DNA from: Anas platyrhynchos
Lineage: Eukaryota > Chordata > Aves > Anseriformes > Anatidae
Reading direction: 5' to 3'
NCBI RefSeq assembly: GCF_047663525.1
Contig: NC_092589.1
Location: forward strand, 79,239,501-79,303,500
DNA length: 64,000 nt
Positions 37,513-50,198 of this stretch are shown one piece after another. The position numbers were made by a program, and so were the translations under genes. The notes under the pieces were generated by a model that saw nothing but the letters and a program-made list of their open reading frames with translations, searched no databases and was not told the origin of the DNA. Positions within the stretch are counted from its first letter, which is position 1. Every line of letters starts with the position of its first letter.

Positions 37513-40500
37513 TGAGAATTACTCATCCTCTGTGCTGTGGGAGCTCGTGTGCTTCTGTGTGGTGGAATGGGGCTTAGTGTGCCTGCTGCCAGGAAGAGGA
37601 TTTCAGTAATAAATCCACAAGGGTTGTTTCAATACTGTTGTGCAAGATCACCTTTGGGTATGGGCTACTTCAATTTCTGAAGCTCTGTCCAGAGTAAGAT
37701 GATGGCTAGGGAGGTGGCAGTGGGCTCACTCACAGGTCTTGGCCTCCTGACAAGAGCAGTGCTGCTGTGTAACACAAGAGAGAAGAAATGGGAAGGAACA
37801 AGGGGCCAAGTAGTCTCCTTAGCCATCTCCTGTGAGGATTTCTTGCCTAGAAGTAGAAAATGTGTGGTGTTTTGTAGGACTTAGGACCTGTGGTTGGAAG
37901 CACTGGTGCTCAGGGGTAGCCACACCTGTGAGCAGGGTTGACCCAGGGAACAGGGCTCACTTCTCTGGTGAGCCACAAGTGGTGCTGGTGTAAGCCAGGC
38001 TTACTCCTGCCAGAGGTTTCTGTAGTCAGAAACATGAATGTGAAGTGGCAGCTGGGAGACCTGCTTATGTGGGAGAGGTCTGGAGGAAGGAAAGCAGCAC
38101 GGCAACATGCATGTGACTGGGAACGCTGAGCTGATGGCAATTGACTGTGCTGGCAGGGAGAAAAAGAGGTAAAGATGAGGTCTTTACAGCATTGTCTCTG
38201 AGTGAAAGTGTGTCCTGTTACTAATTGCACAGGACTTTGTTCCCAGGAGGACAGCCACGGTGCAGCTTTTGATTCCACCAGCCCTGACTCTGCCTGGCCA
38301 GGTGCCAGCACAGCTCCAAGCCCGCATGGCCAGAGCTGTGCTGGGGGACTGAGGTGCCACACACGTGGGTCAGACAGGAGCCAGAGGCTGCGTGTGTGTC
38401 ACCCCCGGTCACCTTCTGTCCTGGTCCCTTGTGCTAGCAGCACAGCTGTGTGGCCTGAGGGATACCGTGGGCTGGGTGGTGAGGTCTCTCCTCTTAAAGT
38501 GGGGAGGTGGGTTTGAGTCCCCTTATTTAAAACTGATAAATGCTGTTTTACCTTTGTCTGCATCAGTTGCTATCCCTTGGTTGGATCCAGCATACATTCA
38601 CCTTTTATTACCAGCCATGTCCACAGGGGGGAAAAAAGTTATTAAAATCACGTATATACTTGTGTGCAGTCTAAGTCCAAAAAGATGAGTATGCAGAGGT
38701 ACCAAGAGGCCTCTGTGAATTTTTCAAGTACATTAACCACAAGTTCTTTGATTTGGGGTGGGAAAAGTTTATTTTAAAAAAATATATATTTAATAAAATA
38801 CTTTGATGTGATGTTATGAGGTGTCATTTATTGCTAAGAACAGTTCAAACTGAATGCAAAATATGTTGTTCAAAGATATCTGTCACTTTACCAAATAATG
38901 GTGGTGTTTTTTTTTTTTTTTTTTTTTAATTTAATTTTGTTTTTTTTGCTTTGGTTGACCTCAAAAACTAATGTCCCAGCCTGGTTGCTACTATTCCCAT
39001 CCTTACCTGATCCAGTCCTCCCACTCTCTCCCTGCCACTTTGTTTGTTGCTGGGACCATCTGGCAAGCCTCTAGTCCTGTGTCACAGATCTGCAATTATC
39101 CGTGTACAATGAGCGAGGCTGATTTACTGTGTACCTAAAGCTACAGGGAAACTGGAATAAATAGAAAGCAAGTGCATTGAATAGCGATGAATCAAAGCAA
39201 AGCAGGCTACTGAAGATGTCTTTAGGAAGAAATAATGCCACTCAATTGGCTTTGCTCCTCCGCAGAGGAAGAAAGTGAGAATAAATTTCATATTGTATTC
39301 TGCCTTTCTCAATTAACTGTCACCAGTTAAAGATTTCCTGTGTGGGAACAAATTCACAGTTGTCGTCACTTAAAGATAAATTCTATCAGCTCATTTCTGC
39401 CCATGTGGTACTTTAATATTAAACTTATTTTTATATTGTAAAATTCTCATTAATGTAGGAATTTGAAAAATAGAGCTGTTTCTCCTGTGACTCTCTTAAT
39501 AGGTTGATTGGCATTTAATCGTGGTTTCTTAACCCTTTTGAAAACAATATACTAATTTGCACATTTTGAATAAAAATTATTTGAATTTTATTGTGGACAC
39601 AGTTGTAATTAAAAGCTGAGGAGATGCAACTAAAAGCAAATCTGTTGTTTCCATGAATAACATAAATATCTACTTGTAATGCATAGGTTCGATAACATAA
39701 GTGATTCTCTAGCCTTCAAAAAGCAGTGAAACTGCAATGTTTCTGAGAGACCCCAGGGAAAAAAAGCATATTTTTACTGACAGAGCACCATAGAAAACCC
39801 TTGTTGGGAGGGGTTATACTCAAAATTTCGTGTTTTCTGTAATTCTGCTGCTGTGGAACTTGTTACAGAATTCACCTCTTGCTACAACATTGTGCTTTAG
39901 CATGTAACATTCAGTTCTGCCAAAATGTGTAATTAATTCTTAGACAAGAACAAACACCTGAGATGTGTAAGCCATGATACTCAAATCCACTTGAGTTTGC
40001 TGCATACCGAAAAAATAGTTCTGAGAAATATGAACTACTGCCTTTGTCTTAACTGCTAGCTACTTCTATCTAAATCTGGTTAACGGCAAAATGCAGGATA
40101 TGATATTAGTATAAATAAATTACATAAAGTTTTTGACTTACTGTTACTCCTTTGTGTCTTGAATTTAACCTGGACCTCTGTGGCAATCCCCGCCCCTCCC
40201 CTCCCCCAACACTTTTTTTTTCTTTTCTTTGTGTTTTTGGCAGAATATGGAAGGCTTTCGTTAAAATCATCTTTTATCTTTGATGAAACAGTAGCACCTC
40301 CTTTGCCATCCCTTGCACAGATCATCTTGGCTTCCAGGAAGGGGGAGAAATACAGTAGACAAATAGATCCAAAGGCCAGGTTGAAGAATGTCATGAAGGA
40401 TTTTCAAATGCTATGTCCTCTCTGCACAGGGCACTTAGCACAGGTATGTGGCATTTGTACAGTCTTGATCAAAGCTTTGTTTCAAGTGGAAGAGAACTTG

Positions 40501-42815
40501 AATCTGAGCTAACTTCACACACTGCTGGCGTCAAGTTATTTCCGTGATAAGGAAAAGTGATTACTTAAGAGATAAAAATCCAGGTTGCATTCCAATTGGT
40601 CAAACTGTTTCTATGGTTGCAGAGTGGTATCTGAAGATTCAGCTGAAAATGTGGCTTAAAGATGAGAAAACCGCTTATCTGTTGCATCCCTTCACTACAT
40701 ATGCTAGGCAAAAATGGAGCTCCAGGCTGCAGAGGAGATACAGGCAGGTAGTTTTGTTACTGAATCCTTGTAGATAACCCCTCTCCCCACATAAAACTTT
40801 CTGAAAGCCCAGCAAAGTCCATCTTCACTACAGCTGGCCATTTTGTTATTTTATTTTTTTAAACGCTGTTAGCTAGGAAAGCTTTGAAGTACCCCAAGGG
40901 ATTCATTAAAATATCATGAGACAGTTTGGGGGTGCTCAAGGGACCTGAAATTCTTCATTTGGGAAGATGACTTTCCAGTATGCACCTAAATATAACTATG
41001 AAAACAGGAGTAGTATTTGTTTTAGCTATGTTCTGCAAGGACACTTTACCCTTTTAGGTAAGTCATCACACAAAGCAAGACCTAATTTGCCGCTATGTTT
41101 TTTCTTTGGTTTACCATTAGGAATAATATATGTATTTTTTCATTTTCCTGACATCTCCTAGCAGCAGGGTAGAAATAAATAAAAAAATAGGAATAGTATG
41201 AAAAATTAACCTTAATTTTTCCTGGGTATCCTTTTTTACTTAAGCATCTTTTGCCAGGCTACAATAATATTTCTATTTTAGAGAAGCTATTTTTTATTTG
41301 ACTTATAAAAGTGCAGATCGTTAGCAGCATCTGTAATTTCTGTAGTACTCTCAGAGCTCGTCCTTAGTCAATTAAGGTTATACAGAGCCAATTGTACTGG
41401 AATAATGAGTACTGGATTCTTACTGATGTGCAGGAGCAGGGCAACATAGCTATAATAGGGGCTGAGCAACCTCCATGGAAGTCAAGTGTAGCTAGCCATA
41501 TGGGTATTTGGGATCTAATCATTATGCGGATATTGAAGGATCTTAGTGGAAGGAGAACTGAGCATTTCATTTGGGAAAGAAGCAGACCATTTTCTACGTC
41601 AAAGAGTTGGGTGCCATGTTGTAAGCAGTCTTGAATCCATACAATGGCAGAGTAATTTATTTAGATTGTAAGGAAATAATCCGTTGGGTGCAGACAAGCT
41701 TTGGACACTCCCAGGGCTGGAAACTGCACATCTTGGGTAATCCTTTCCAGTCCTTAGCTATTCCCATGGGAAAGATCATTTCTTTATGTCTAACCAAAAT
41801 TTCCCCTGTTGCTACTTGTGGCCCTTACCTCATTGTTCTGCTGTATGCTGCTGGGAAGAGTGACTCTATGTTTCCTATAACCTGCCAAATTTCTCACAGC
41901 ATCACCAGAACATTACAAATTCTGGGGAAAGCAACTTCTGTTTACCTGTACTTTACTCCTCTGCTTGGAAGATCATTCTTCCTATTCCTGCTCCTACCTG
42001 GAGCATACTCTGTTACCTCGTCTGCAAGAAGTGAGTGGAGAGGAAAGGTACTAAACTACAGCTTAAAGGACAAAGGAATCATTCAACAGAATGCAAATAT
42101 ACAATTTAAAGATTATTCCCAAAATTGTAATAGCATCATTCTTCCTGCCACCTTGTGTGTTTTCCCTGTATATTCTTTATACTGGGAGATGTAAAAGCAC
42201 AAGCCAGGCTTATGGGGAGGAGAACAGGGAAATATGAGTAAAAATCCAAACAAAATGTTGTGTGTGTGTGTTTTCTCTGTGGTTTACCAATAGAAGTATC
42301 ATTGCTTTATTTTATTTAATCAACAGTAATATAGAACATTTGCATGTAAACTCACAGCTGCTTCTCTTCTCCTAGCAATTTCTCTGTAGTAATGTTTTCT
42401 GGTAATAAGGTTATAGGATTCACATTACAGTCAGAGCACTCTGTGAAAGGGATTGCTTCCATTTATTGCACACATAGAAGGTTAGTAGTTGTTACTCATT
42501 TCTAAGGCCCCAAACTTTATGAAATATTTGGGAGCAAGTCTGTTATTGATCAGCTTTCTGATTTATTTTGCTTTGATTCTGTGCTTTGATGGTATTGATA
42601 CATAGGCACAAGTGAGCTGGTATTTTACTTTCATGTCTCCCATGTTTTTATAAAGGCACCGCACAAAAACTTGCTATCAATTTTTTCATGCCTCAGGTCT
42701 ACATCAGATGTAAGAAGAAACGTGTGATGCCTGACATCTCAATTTCTTTGATCAGTGCTGTAGCAACACACACCACAGTGTTTTAATAACATCACTTAAT
42801 TCATCCCAGCAGTCA
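37513..42815. other. Gene-free interval with some longer open frames
   Basis: No recognised gene. A moderately GC-rich patch at about 37900-38480 shows no homology I recognise. T-runs occur near 38910 and 38939. A 187-codon open frame at 41631-42194 and a 117-codon frame at 40159-40512 match no family I know; both lack neighbouring exons and are probably chance. Confidence 0.45.
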
Positions 42816-43085
42816 CAGAATCACAAACTGGTTCAGGTTGGCAGGAACCTCTGGAGGTCACCTGGTCCAAGCCCCTGTTCAGGCAGGGACATCCAGAGCA
42901 GGCTGCCCAGGACCATGTCCAGGTGACTTTTGAAGATCTCCAAGGAATGAGACTCCACAACCTCTCTGGTCAACCTGTGCCAATGCTCAGTCACCCACAC
43001 AGTAAAGAAGTGCTTCCTGATATTCAGAGGGACCTCCTGTGCTCCAGTTTGACTCTGTGTTCCAAGAAGACTCTCTGATGGCTCT
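42816..43085 (-). mobile_element. CR1 LINE fragment, 3' end, antisense
   Basis: CACAGAATCACAAACTGGTT, then CAGGCTGCCCAGGACCATGT, then CCACAACCTCTCTGGTCAAC and AAGTGCTTCCTGATATTCAG, match the reverse complement of the CR1 3' region. It is about 270 bp and 5'-truncated. Confidence 0.95.
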
Positions 43086-46000
43086 GTGGCATGTACACAT
43101 CTGTCTCTGTGGTAAGTGCTTACCTTAAGTTCAGGTCAGGGAAATTCTGTCCTCCTGCAGGAGGACGGAAGAATGGGAAATCTCATGTGCCAGCGCAGGG
43201 GGCATAGCTACCCTCGCTGGGGGATGGGAGCAGGGGGTAGACCTTCAGGTCCTGGTCCTGCAGATTATACATGAATATTTCTGTGCATTAGATAGTCATA
43301 AATAAAATAGTCATACATAGTTCCTACAGACTGAAATGCCCCATGGGATTAAACATACAAACAGCCAGGCCTTAAGCTTAGTTCTGAGGCTTCTGTGCAT
43401 TTCTCAAAAGTGAGGCTACTTCAGTTAAGACTCTAATGGTCACTTTTTTTTTTTTTTTTTTTTTTGTCTGAGGGATGAGAAACATTGAAATACTCTTCTA
43501 TGAAAGTGTGAAATGGCACCCTGTGAGTAGTAAAAGACATGATAATGCTCTAATCATATGCTATTGATCTGACCAGGTGAGAATACTCTTAAAATGTAGA
43601 TGATCATAATAAATTCAATTAGTCTAGCACCTTAGAGACACCCCTTTAACACACAGTGATACAGTATTACACTGCCTTACAAAACCTCTGGCACTACATC
43701 CTGAGTCATTAAATGACAGTGTAAAAAGAGAAAAAAGCCTGTATTGCTTATAGATAAATGTGCAGTATCTCTGCACTACAGAAATACAGACACACACACA
43801 CAATGTTGTCATTCTAGTATTGGGGTAATAGTTTAGACTTGGGAGCAGCCTAAGGTTGCTCAAGTGTGCAAAACGCACAAAATTGTGCACGTTTGGAAAG
43901 AGGTGATATTCCCCTTAATTTTCTTACTGCAATATTCCAAGAGTCTTGCTTCCTCTGGATCATTCACTGCTGCTGGTTCTCCTGTGTGGCTCAGCTGGAT
44001 CCCAGGTCAATATAAAATTGTTACTCCTGCCTGCAGAGAGGAAGGCATCAGTGTGTGAGATAAAAGTCAGCTTGTTTAACTGTGTGGTGCTTAGCTGCTG
44101 GCTGGGTTAAACCACAACAAACATGTACCATCAACAACTAGAAAGCGGCAATATATTCTCTCTTTTCACTCTCATTGTAATAAATAAAATGGATCATTCT
44201 CCAGACTTGCCACGTAGGGTAGATATCAAAAATTTGTATAATATTGTTCAGTGTTTAGAAAATATTTAATCATCACTGTAGAGTACAATTTGCATTATTC
44301 CCATTTTTCATGCCAACACGATTTGTATGGCAGCCAATGTATGCTAATTAGAGAATTTCCCTCATTAATTTTTGTCAGTGTGTTGCCCTAACATGACTTA
44401 AAATGTACAGCTTAATGTATTAAATGTATTAAAATTGCTTCTACTTTCAATGTATACCAAAGAGTAATTTGCTACTAACAGCAAGTGTTTACAACAATTT
44501 TTAAATGCGCATATTCTAATTAAAGTGAACATCTAACATGTTGGCCAAGGATGAGTCATATTTCACAACAGCTCTACAGGGAAGATCTGAGTTCTGTATT
44601 CTCTCAAAGCAATGGCCATGAGAATGAATTGTTTTCTTTTGTGTGAAATGTATTTTTTGTACTGCTTATTGCACGCCTAAAAGATGGATCAATGAACATG
44701 GACATGGAAGTACGAAGACTGGGCATGTGTGTCCTGCATGGGACAAGTAAGGCAGCTGCAGTGGAGGGCTATTTGAAAACTTGGCTGATTAGGTTTTGTT
44801 GCTAAGCACAAAGCCTACTCTATGTGCATTTTTATCCCTCAGGAACAAGGTACCAGCATATGCCACCCTTGTTACCATGGTTTCCCTCCAGTCACAGTGC
44901 CCTCTCTGAAAAGCAACAAGTTTAGGTTTATATTCGATACCTATACTCCTTAGGTACCTTTAAAACAGAACTTCAGCTTGAGTATCTATGGACAGATCGT
45001 CAGGATTTGGCTCAAATGGGACATGCACTTCCATAGACCTAAAAACTTCTCTCACCCTGTCGAGGTTGGAAAATAGATATTGCCACCAAGATGGCTTTTG
45101 CCAAAGAGCGTTGGATGGTGTGCAGTGGACCTTTTGAAAACCACAGGTTATGATGCAGAATACATATGGAAAGAAGCAAAGCATGGAAGAGATTAATGCT
45201 GTCAGAACATCAGCCACTATTCTCAGTTTTGAACTTTCAGCCTTTTCTTGCAGCCATGTTTCTCTCAGAATCTGATGAACAAAGGTAGCAGAAGCTGTTT
45301 CTTAATCATGTAAATCATGTGTGAAATGACATATGAAATACGCTAAGACAGATGAGGTAACCTGTTTTTAAATGTGCACGTTGAAACAACCCGGAATGAA
45401 ACAGTTAGTAGTACAAAAGTTGATTTTTGGCAGGCTTCAGAGTCAGATCACAAGCACTGCCCAAACCTCTCTGATTTTCAGACCCATCGCCATTTCTGGC
45501 TTCCTACATATCCTAAAATACTTGTGAAATGAGGTGCCAGTAACACCTGTCACTAAAAACTGCAAGGAAAGGCACTCCCTGCCCTAACTGTCCGCCTCTC
45601 TCCCACCTCTACAGTAGACAAGAGCTGTGGTAAATCTGTAGTAAATAACCCCTGGAAAATGTTGACAGGTTAATTGGGCTTATAACTGTGAAGGCAATGA
45701 GACATTTCTGCAACTGTTTAGATCAGCTTTGTCAGAAGTAAGTCTGTTGCAACAGCTACACATTTAATTCTACAAAGAACACATGGAGAATAAATCAACT
45801 TTCAGGCTTGAATTACAGTGCAGAAAGGATAATTACCATAGCAGAACATGTACTTAGAAACAAAAACCTTTTGTGGTGCACAAACACCTGGAATGGAATT
45901 ACACTGAAAATTAATGTTGAGTATCCAATCAATATAAAATGGGAATATTGAATAAAATAGTTACACCAGCCAGAGCTACGAGAATTTATATTCTCAGTGG

Positions 46001-48379
46001 GAATGGAGAAGGACAGTGTTTGAACAGACTTCCAGAACACATTGAGGTGATGCTGATGGTTCATAAGCATCCATTTGTTCCCCAAAGCCAAGGAATAATT
46101 GTGGAGGTGCTTGCATCCATTTGTTCTCCAGTCCACATACACCTGGCAGTGGATTACATGGACACACAGTCCAGAAGGCCTGCTTCAGTCGTATAAAGCA
46201 GAGACACTTACAATGATTAAAAACTACATCAGAAACCTCAGATGAGCTTTGAGATCTGGCCTGCTAGGGCTGAGCTCTTTTACATAATAGTCCTGCACCA
46301 AATTTTGCCAATTTTGTGTTCAGCTAAGTACAACTCGACAATTTGTTCATCCCTGCAATGCACATTCTCAGATGCTACAAACCTGTCCCTGGTTTAAAGC
46401 CTAGTGATATGTATGCTAATGCAAATGTATACAGCATTTCAAGTCTATCCAAGTAAAATAAACTCAGGCCAGTAATGTGGTAAGTTACTCAATTTTACAA
46501 AACTTTACCTATTATAAAACCTTGGTTTCCTTGTTCACTGTGCCACAGTCTGTCCCCATTAACCATGGGTACTCTGGAACAAAGGATGTACATTTAAAAA
46601 ACAATATCTTCATTTTAGAATGAAGTTTCATTTGGAATGAATCTGATCTGTGTGAGATTTGTTGCAGTTTTCTTGGACTTCGGAGTTGAGGCTATAACAC
46701 AATCTAAGATTTTTCTCATCTACAAGAAATGGCTATAAAGGGGTAGCAATTACAATATTATCAGTCCCAAGCATACAAAAGTCTTGTTTCTCAGTTACTA
46801 CTGCCCAAGCATCAGGGAATTTGTAAAGAAATATGGGGTTCATGGGCTTTATTTGATTTAGAATTATTGAACCCTCGCTGCAGACTTTTAATCTTTTCTC
46901 TGCAATCATAAGGCTTAGAAACTTTCATTAAAAAAAGGAAGCAAGCAAGCTTTTCACCCACTAACATCTGAAAGAATCAAAACCTCTTTTTGGAAGGAAA
47001 AAATAATAATATAATTCTTCTCTCTGAGGAAAAAATAGGCAAGGTAATGTAAAATCAGGAATATATTAATCAGATATTGCAATTTCAGTTTGGAGGAAAG
47101 TTTTCCAGCATATATTTAGGCATTTTCTTCAGCATTTGTTTCTTATCATTTTCTTAAAAGAGGAAAACAGACGGTAGCTCATGTATTCTGTATTCTGCCT
47201 GTAAATGGAATTATACCTTAGCTATCCAGAACCTACCCTGCCGATTTAGCATGCAGCGTATCATTGTTGACAGAGAATAATTACAATTTTTCTACTCAAG
47301 AAGAGATTGCTTTTTAGAGATGCATGAAATAATCCTGTATACCATCTGCATATCACTTTGGATTACTACTAAATAAAAGTATTATATAAATCTGCAGTGC
47401 TGTTGTTTGCTAGAAAAAGCCCTCTGTAGATTACCAAAGGAGGTTTTTTTCATAAATTAAATGATCTTTATTTACTTTGGCTTCTTCCAGAGCAAATTAT
47501 GTCTTTCAACAGTTTATGGGTATTCTGAGTTCCTCCTTTACCCTTATTTTTGTATTTCATATAATTTTAGACATGACCACTGATGATCTAATGTGATCTA
47601 AAGCCCAGTGATGTAATGCTTCCTAAAATCCCACTTCTTTGAAATAAAAGCAAGCTTAATGAAAGGAAAAAAATAATAACCAGCCAACCAAAAATAATAA
47701 TAAAATAAAAAACAAACAAGCTAACCCACAAACGGTGAAATAATTCCAAGTGAGAAAAAATCCTGAATAAACCTTTAAAAATCACCATGATGGTCTACAT
47801 GATGATTTATTATCTTCTAGACTGACCATTTCTTGTCTCTTCTTTTACTGGTGTTTACTGTACTGAAAACCAAGTGTAGGAGTATCTATCATAAAACATC
47901 ATCTCAGTATCACGTATGCAAACAAATGCATTCAGTATTCCTCTAACACATGTTGAAGGAGGACAGGAAATACCTCTAGAAAGACAATTACCAGGAAAAT
48001 GATAGGCCTGGCCAGAATGCAAACTATTCCAAAGGAGATGTTCCAGCGGCTCTAGCACGGATCCTGCCCTGCTCCTTCTGCTGAGGAAAGACACCCTGGA
48101 GGCGTCAGAAGTCATTTTGTGTTTGTACCCTGCAGACTGCTCAGAGCCGCGCTGTTTCTCTTAAGTACACTGATGTTATCATGTCCAGCTGTGACTGAGA
48201 CATTTTCTATTAAGGCTGGAGCTAACACTATGATATAGCAGATCTCTTCCATTTCTAGCTTCTGTATGCATCCCTGTAGGCTGGAACTGTGCAGGGAGTG
48301 CATGAAAATGGCAAATGGGCTTCGAGGAACACGGGGTTGCTGTGTATAGTCAGCCCCACAAACCAGTCCTCTCTTTTCA
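43086..48379. other. Gene-free AT-rich interval
   Basis: No recognised gene. A 22-base T-run lies at 43444-43465, and a short CA run near 43790. It includes an LTR scrap (44078) and a patch at 44160-44560 with the look of conserved non-coding DNA. An unexplained open frame of about 110 codons ends at 44960 on the - strand. Confidence 0.45.
44078..44120 (-). mobile_element. Short ERV LTR remnant, antisense
   Basis: GTGCTTAGCTGCTGGCTGGG followed by TTAAACCACAACA is the reverse complement of the start of the avian ERVL-type LTR (TGTGATGGTTTAACCCCAGC). Only about 40 bp are clear, so this is a terminal scrap or a chance resemblance. Confidence 0.5.
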
Positions 48380-48720
48380 GTGTATAATTAAACTGTGGGA
48401 CTCATTGCCATGGGATGCTGTGGAGGTCAACAATGTAAGTGGATTAAACACAAAGTTAAAAAGGAAAAAACAAAAACAAGACAAACAAACAAACAAACAA
48501 AAAAAAAACAATGAAGTGAAAGTCCATCTCTAGCTCTTATACACAGCAGTTGGGATGTAACATCTTCTAGGAAGAACAACTGGTTTAGGATATCTCCACA
48601 AGTCACCGACTGCTGGAAATCTGGAAATCAGACATAATGGCTCGGTACGTGGCTGTTCCTTTAACCATCTGTTGATCACCCTTTAGAAGAATACACTGGG
48701 CTGAATGGACCTCTAGCCTC
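48380..48720 (+). mobile_element. Old CR1-like remnant, sense
   Basis: AACTGTGGGACTCATTGCCA followed by TGGGATGCTGTGGAGGTC, and near the end GGGCTGAATGGACCTCTAGC, resemble the 3' part of an older CR1 subfamily found across birds and reptiles. It is interrupted by a CAAA repeat (48482-48508). It is highly diverged. Confidence 0.5.
48482..48508. repeat. (CAAA)n microsatellite
   Basis: Tandem CAAA units followed by an A-run, lying inside the old CR1-like remnant. Confidence 0.92.
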
Positions 48721-48807
48721 AGTCAGCTTTGTGTCACAAAGGAAGCTTAAAATGGTGACAGCCACATGTTTGGATCCATACAGCAACAAGCCAGCAGGAC
48801 TGCCATC

Positions 48808-48829
48808 TTCCTCCTCCTCCTCCTCCTCC
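48808..48829. repeat. (CTC)n microsatellite
   Basis: Seven CTC-type units followed by a C-run. Confidence 0.92.
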
Positions 48830-49498
48830 CCCCCAGCTGCTGTGTATCTGTCATTTTTCCTGCGTGCCACAGGAAAACAGCTGAGAATGCACAAATCTGG
48901 CACCAAAGTATTTTCACTCTGTCTAGAAATGTTGCAATCTTAATATTTCTGAGGCCCTGACTGTGCAGAGACTACCCCTCAGATGGCAGTAGAAGTAAGT
49001 GGTTGCACAGATGTAATAGCAGTTGCTGGTTCAGGTAATCACTGCAGAAATGGCACAAGACATTAAGGCCATTTCTTTCAGAGCCCACCAGCCCCCGCAG
49101 CCCAGCTGATGGGCTGGGCTGGGTGAGCACCCCAATTGCTTCTGCACCAGTTTGGTGGGCGTTGTTTCAGCGACTGCTTAATATATTTTGAGCTAATCCT
49201 GGCTGACCTTTTGCTGAAGCAAACAAGAAACATTTTTATGAGCCTTTCTGCCAGCTCAGCTCTGATGACAGTGCCCTCCAGCAGAAAGACAATCATGTCT
49301 AAAGCTTCCACAGATGCTTTCACAAAAGTTATTTAACACAGCTCCACAGCTCAGTAAGAGCTCACTCCCTGTGCAGGCAAAGCATAGTGAGGCTGAATAT
49401 GGATTTTCTCCCTTTAATCCCTGAGACAGAGCTGGAACTATGTCCCCACATAGAGAGTAGGTTGCTTAGACTGTAAAATTCCCTTCTTTTTTTTTCAG

Positions 49499-49744
49499 TA
49501 CTTCTGCACAAGGAAGAAAGACTACCGGCTGTGTTGCAGCCTTCTGATTAAATTGGCAGAGCTGGAAATCACAGATGTCATCTTTGCACTGAAAAGAGTT
49601 CATCCCACCGTGACTTCTGTTGAAAAGCTGTTCCAGAACCAGATTCTTCTGATAATTAGAGATGTTCTATATTTCAAGCCTAAATTTATTCATAGCTCGT
49701 CTCTTTCCTTGGTGATTGCCATCTTACTGCCTGTGTATTTATAG
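49499..49744 (+). other. Candidate unassigned exon with strong acceptor
   Basis: A pyrimidine tract with nine T residues and CAG (ending 49498) makes a strong 3' splice site. From 49499 one frame stays open for 81 codons and starts YFCTRKKDYRLCCSLLIKLA. The first half looks protein-like (charged, with LAELEITDVIFALKRVHP), the second half is hydrophobic. I recognise no family. No partner exon, convincing donor or nearby poly(A) signal was found, so it may be a lncRNA exon or chance. Low confidence that it is coding. Confidence 0.2.
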
Positions 49745-50170
49745 GCATCAATCATAATATTAGAAAGGACTTTATAGAGAGCAATCGGGAGAACTGTGCT
49801 TCAGTAAACATGATCCGAAATTGCAAAAAGGATGATTTTATTTTTCCAATTTTGTGGGTTAAAATACAACTTTGCTGTACCCGCCTCCTCTCTGCATAAG
49901 AAAATCAGAGCTGGCAGCAGCTGGGCAGCAGCTATGTGAAGATAAAAAGAGAAAGGAGTATACTGATCGTTAGCAAAAGGTTGATTCTTCTCATGTTTGC
50001 TTTTAATAATGCAGAGTTACTTTGGAAGGATATAGAGCTTCTGCATTAACAACCTATTTCTCTCCAGTAGTCAACATTCATAAGAATAGAATAGCATCAA
50101 TTTATTAATTTTAAAATAGACATTTTACTTATTCCTTGGATATTTTACTCCCTCCCTCACTCCCACAAAA

Positions 50171-50198
50171 CAGCCAACCAACAAACCAACCAACCAAC
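50171..50198. repeat. (CCAA)n microsatellite
   Basis: Imperfect tandem CCAA/ACAA units. Confidence 0.88.

Noticed and set aside
40159..40512. 117-codon + frame preceded by a pyrimidine tract and TTTTTGGCAG
   Set aside because: It resembles an exon with an acceptor, but the peptide matches no family I know, the donor is weak and no partner exon is visible. Considered chance.
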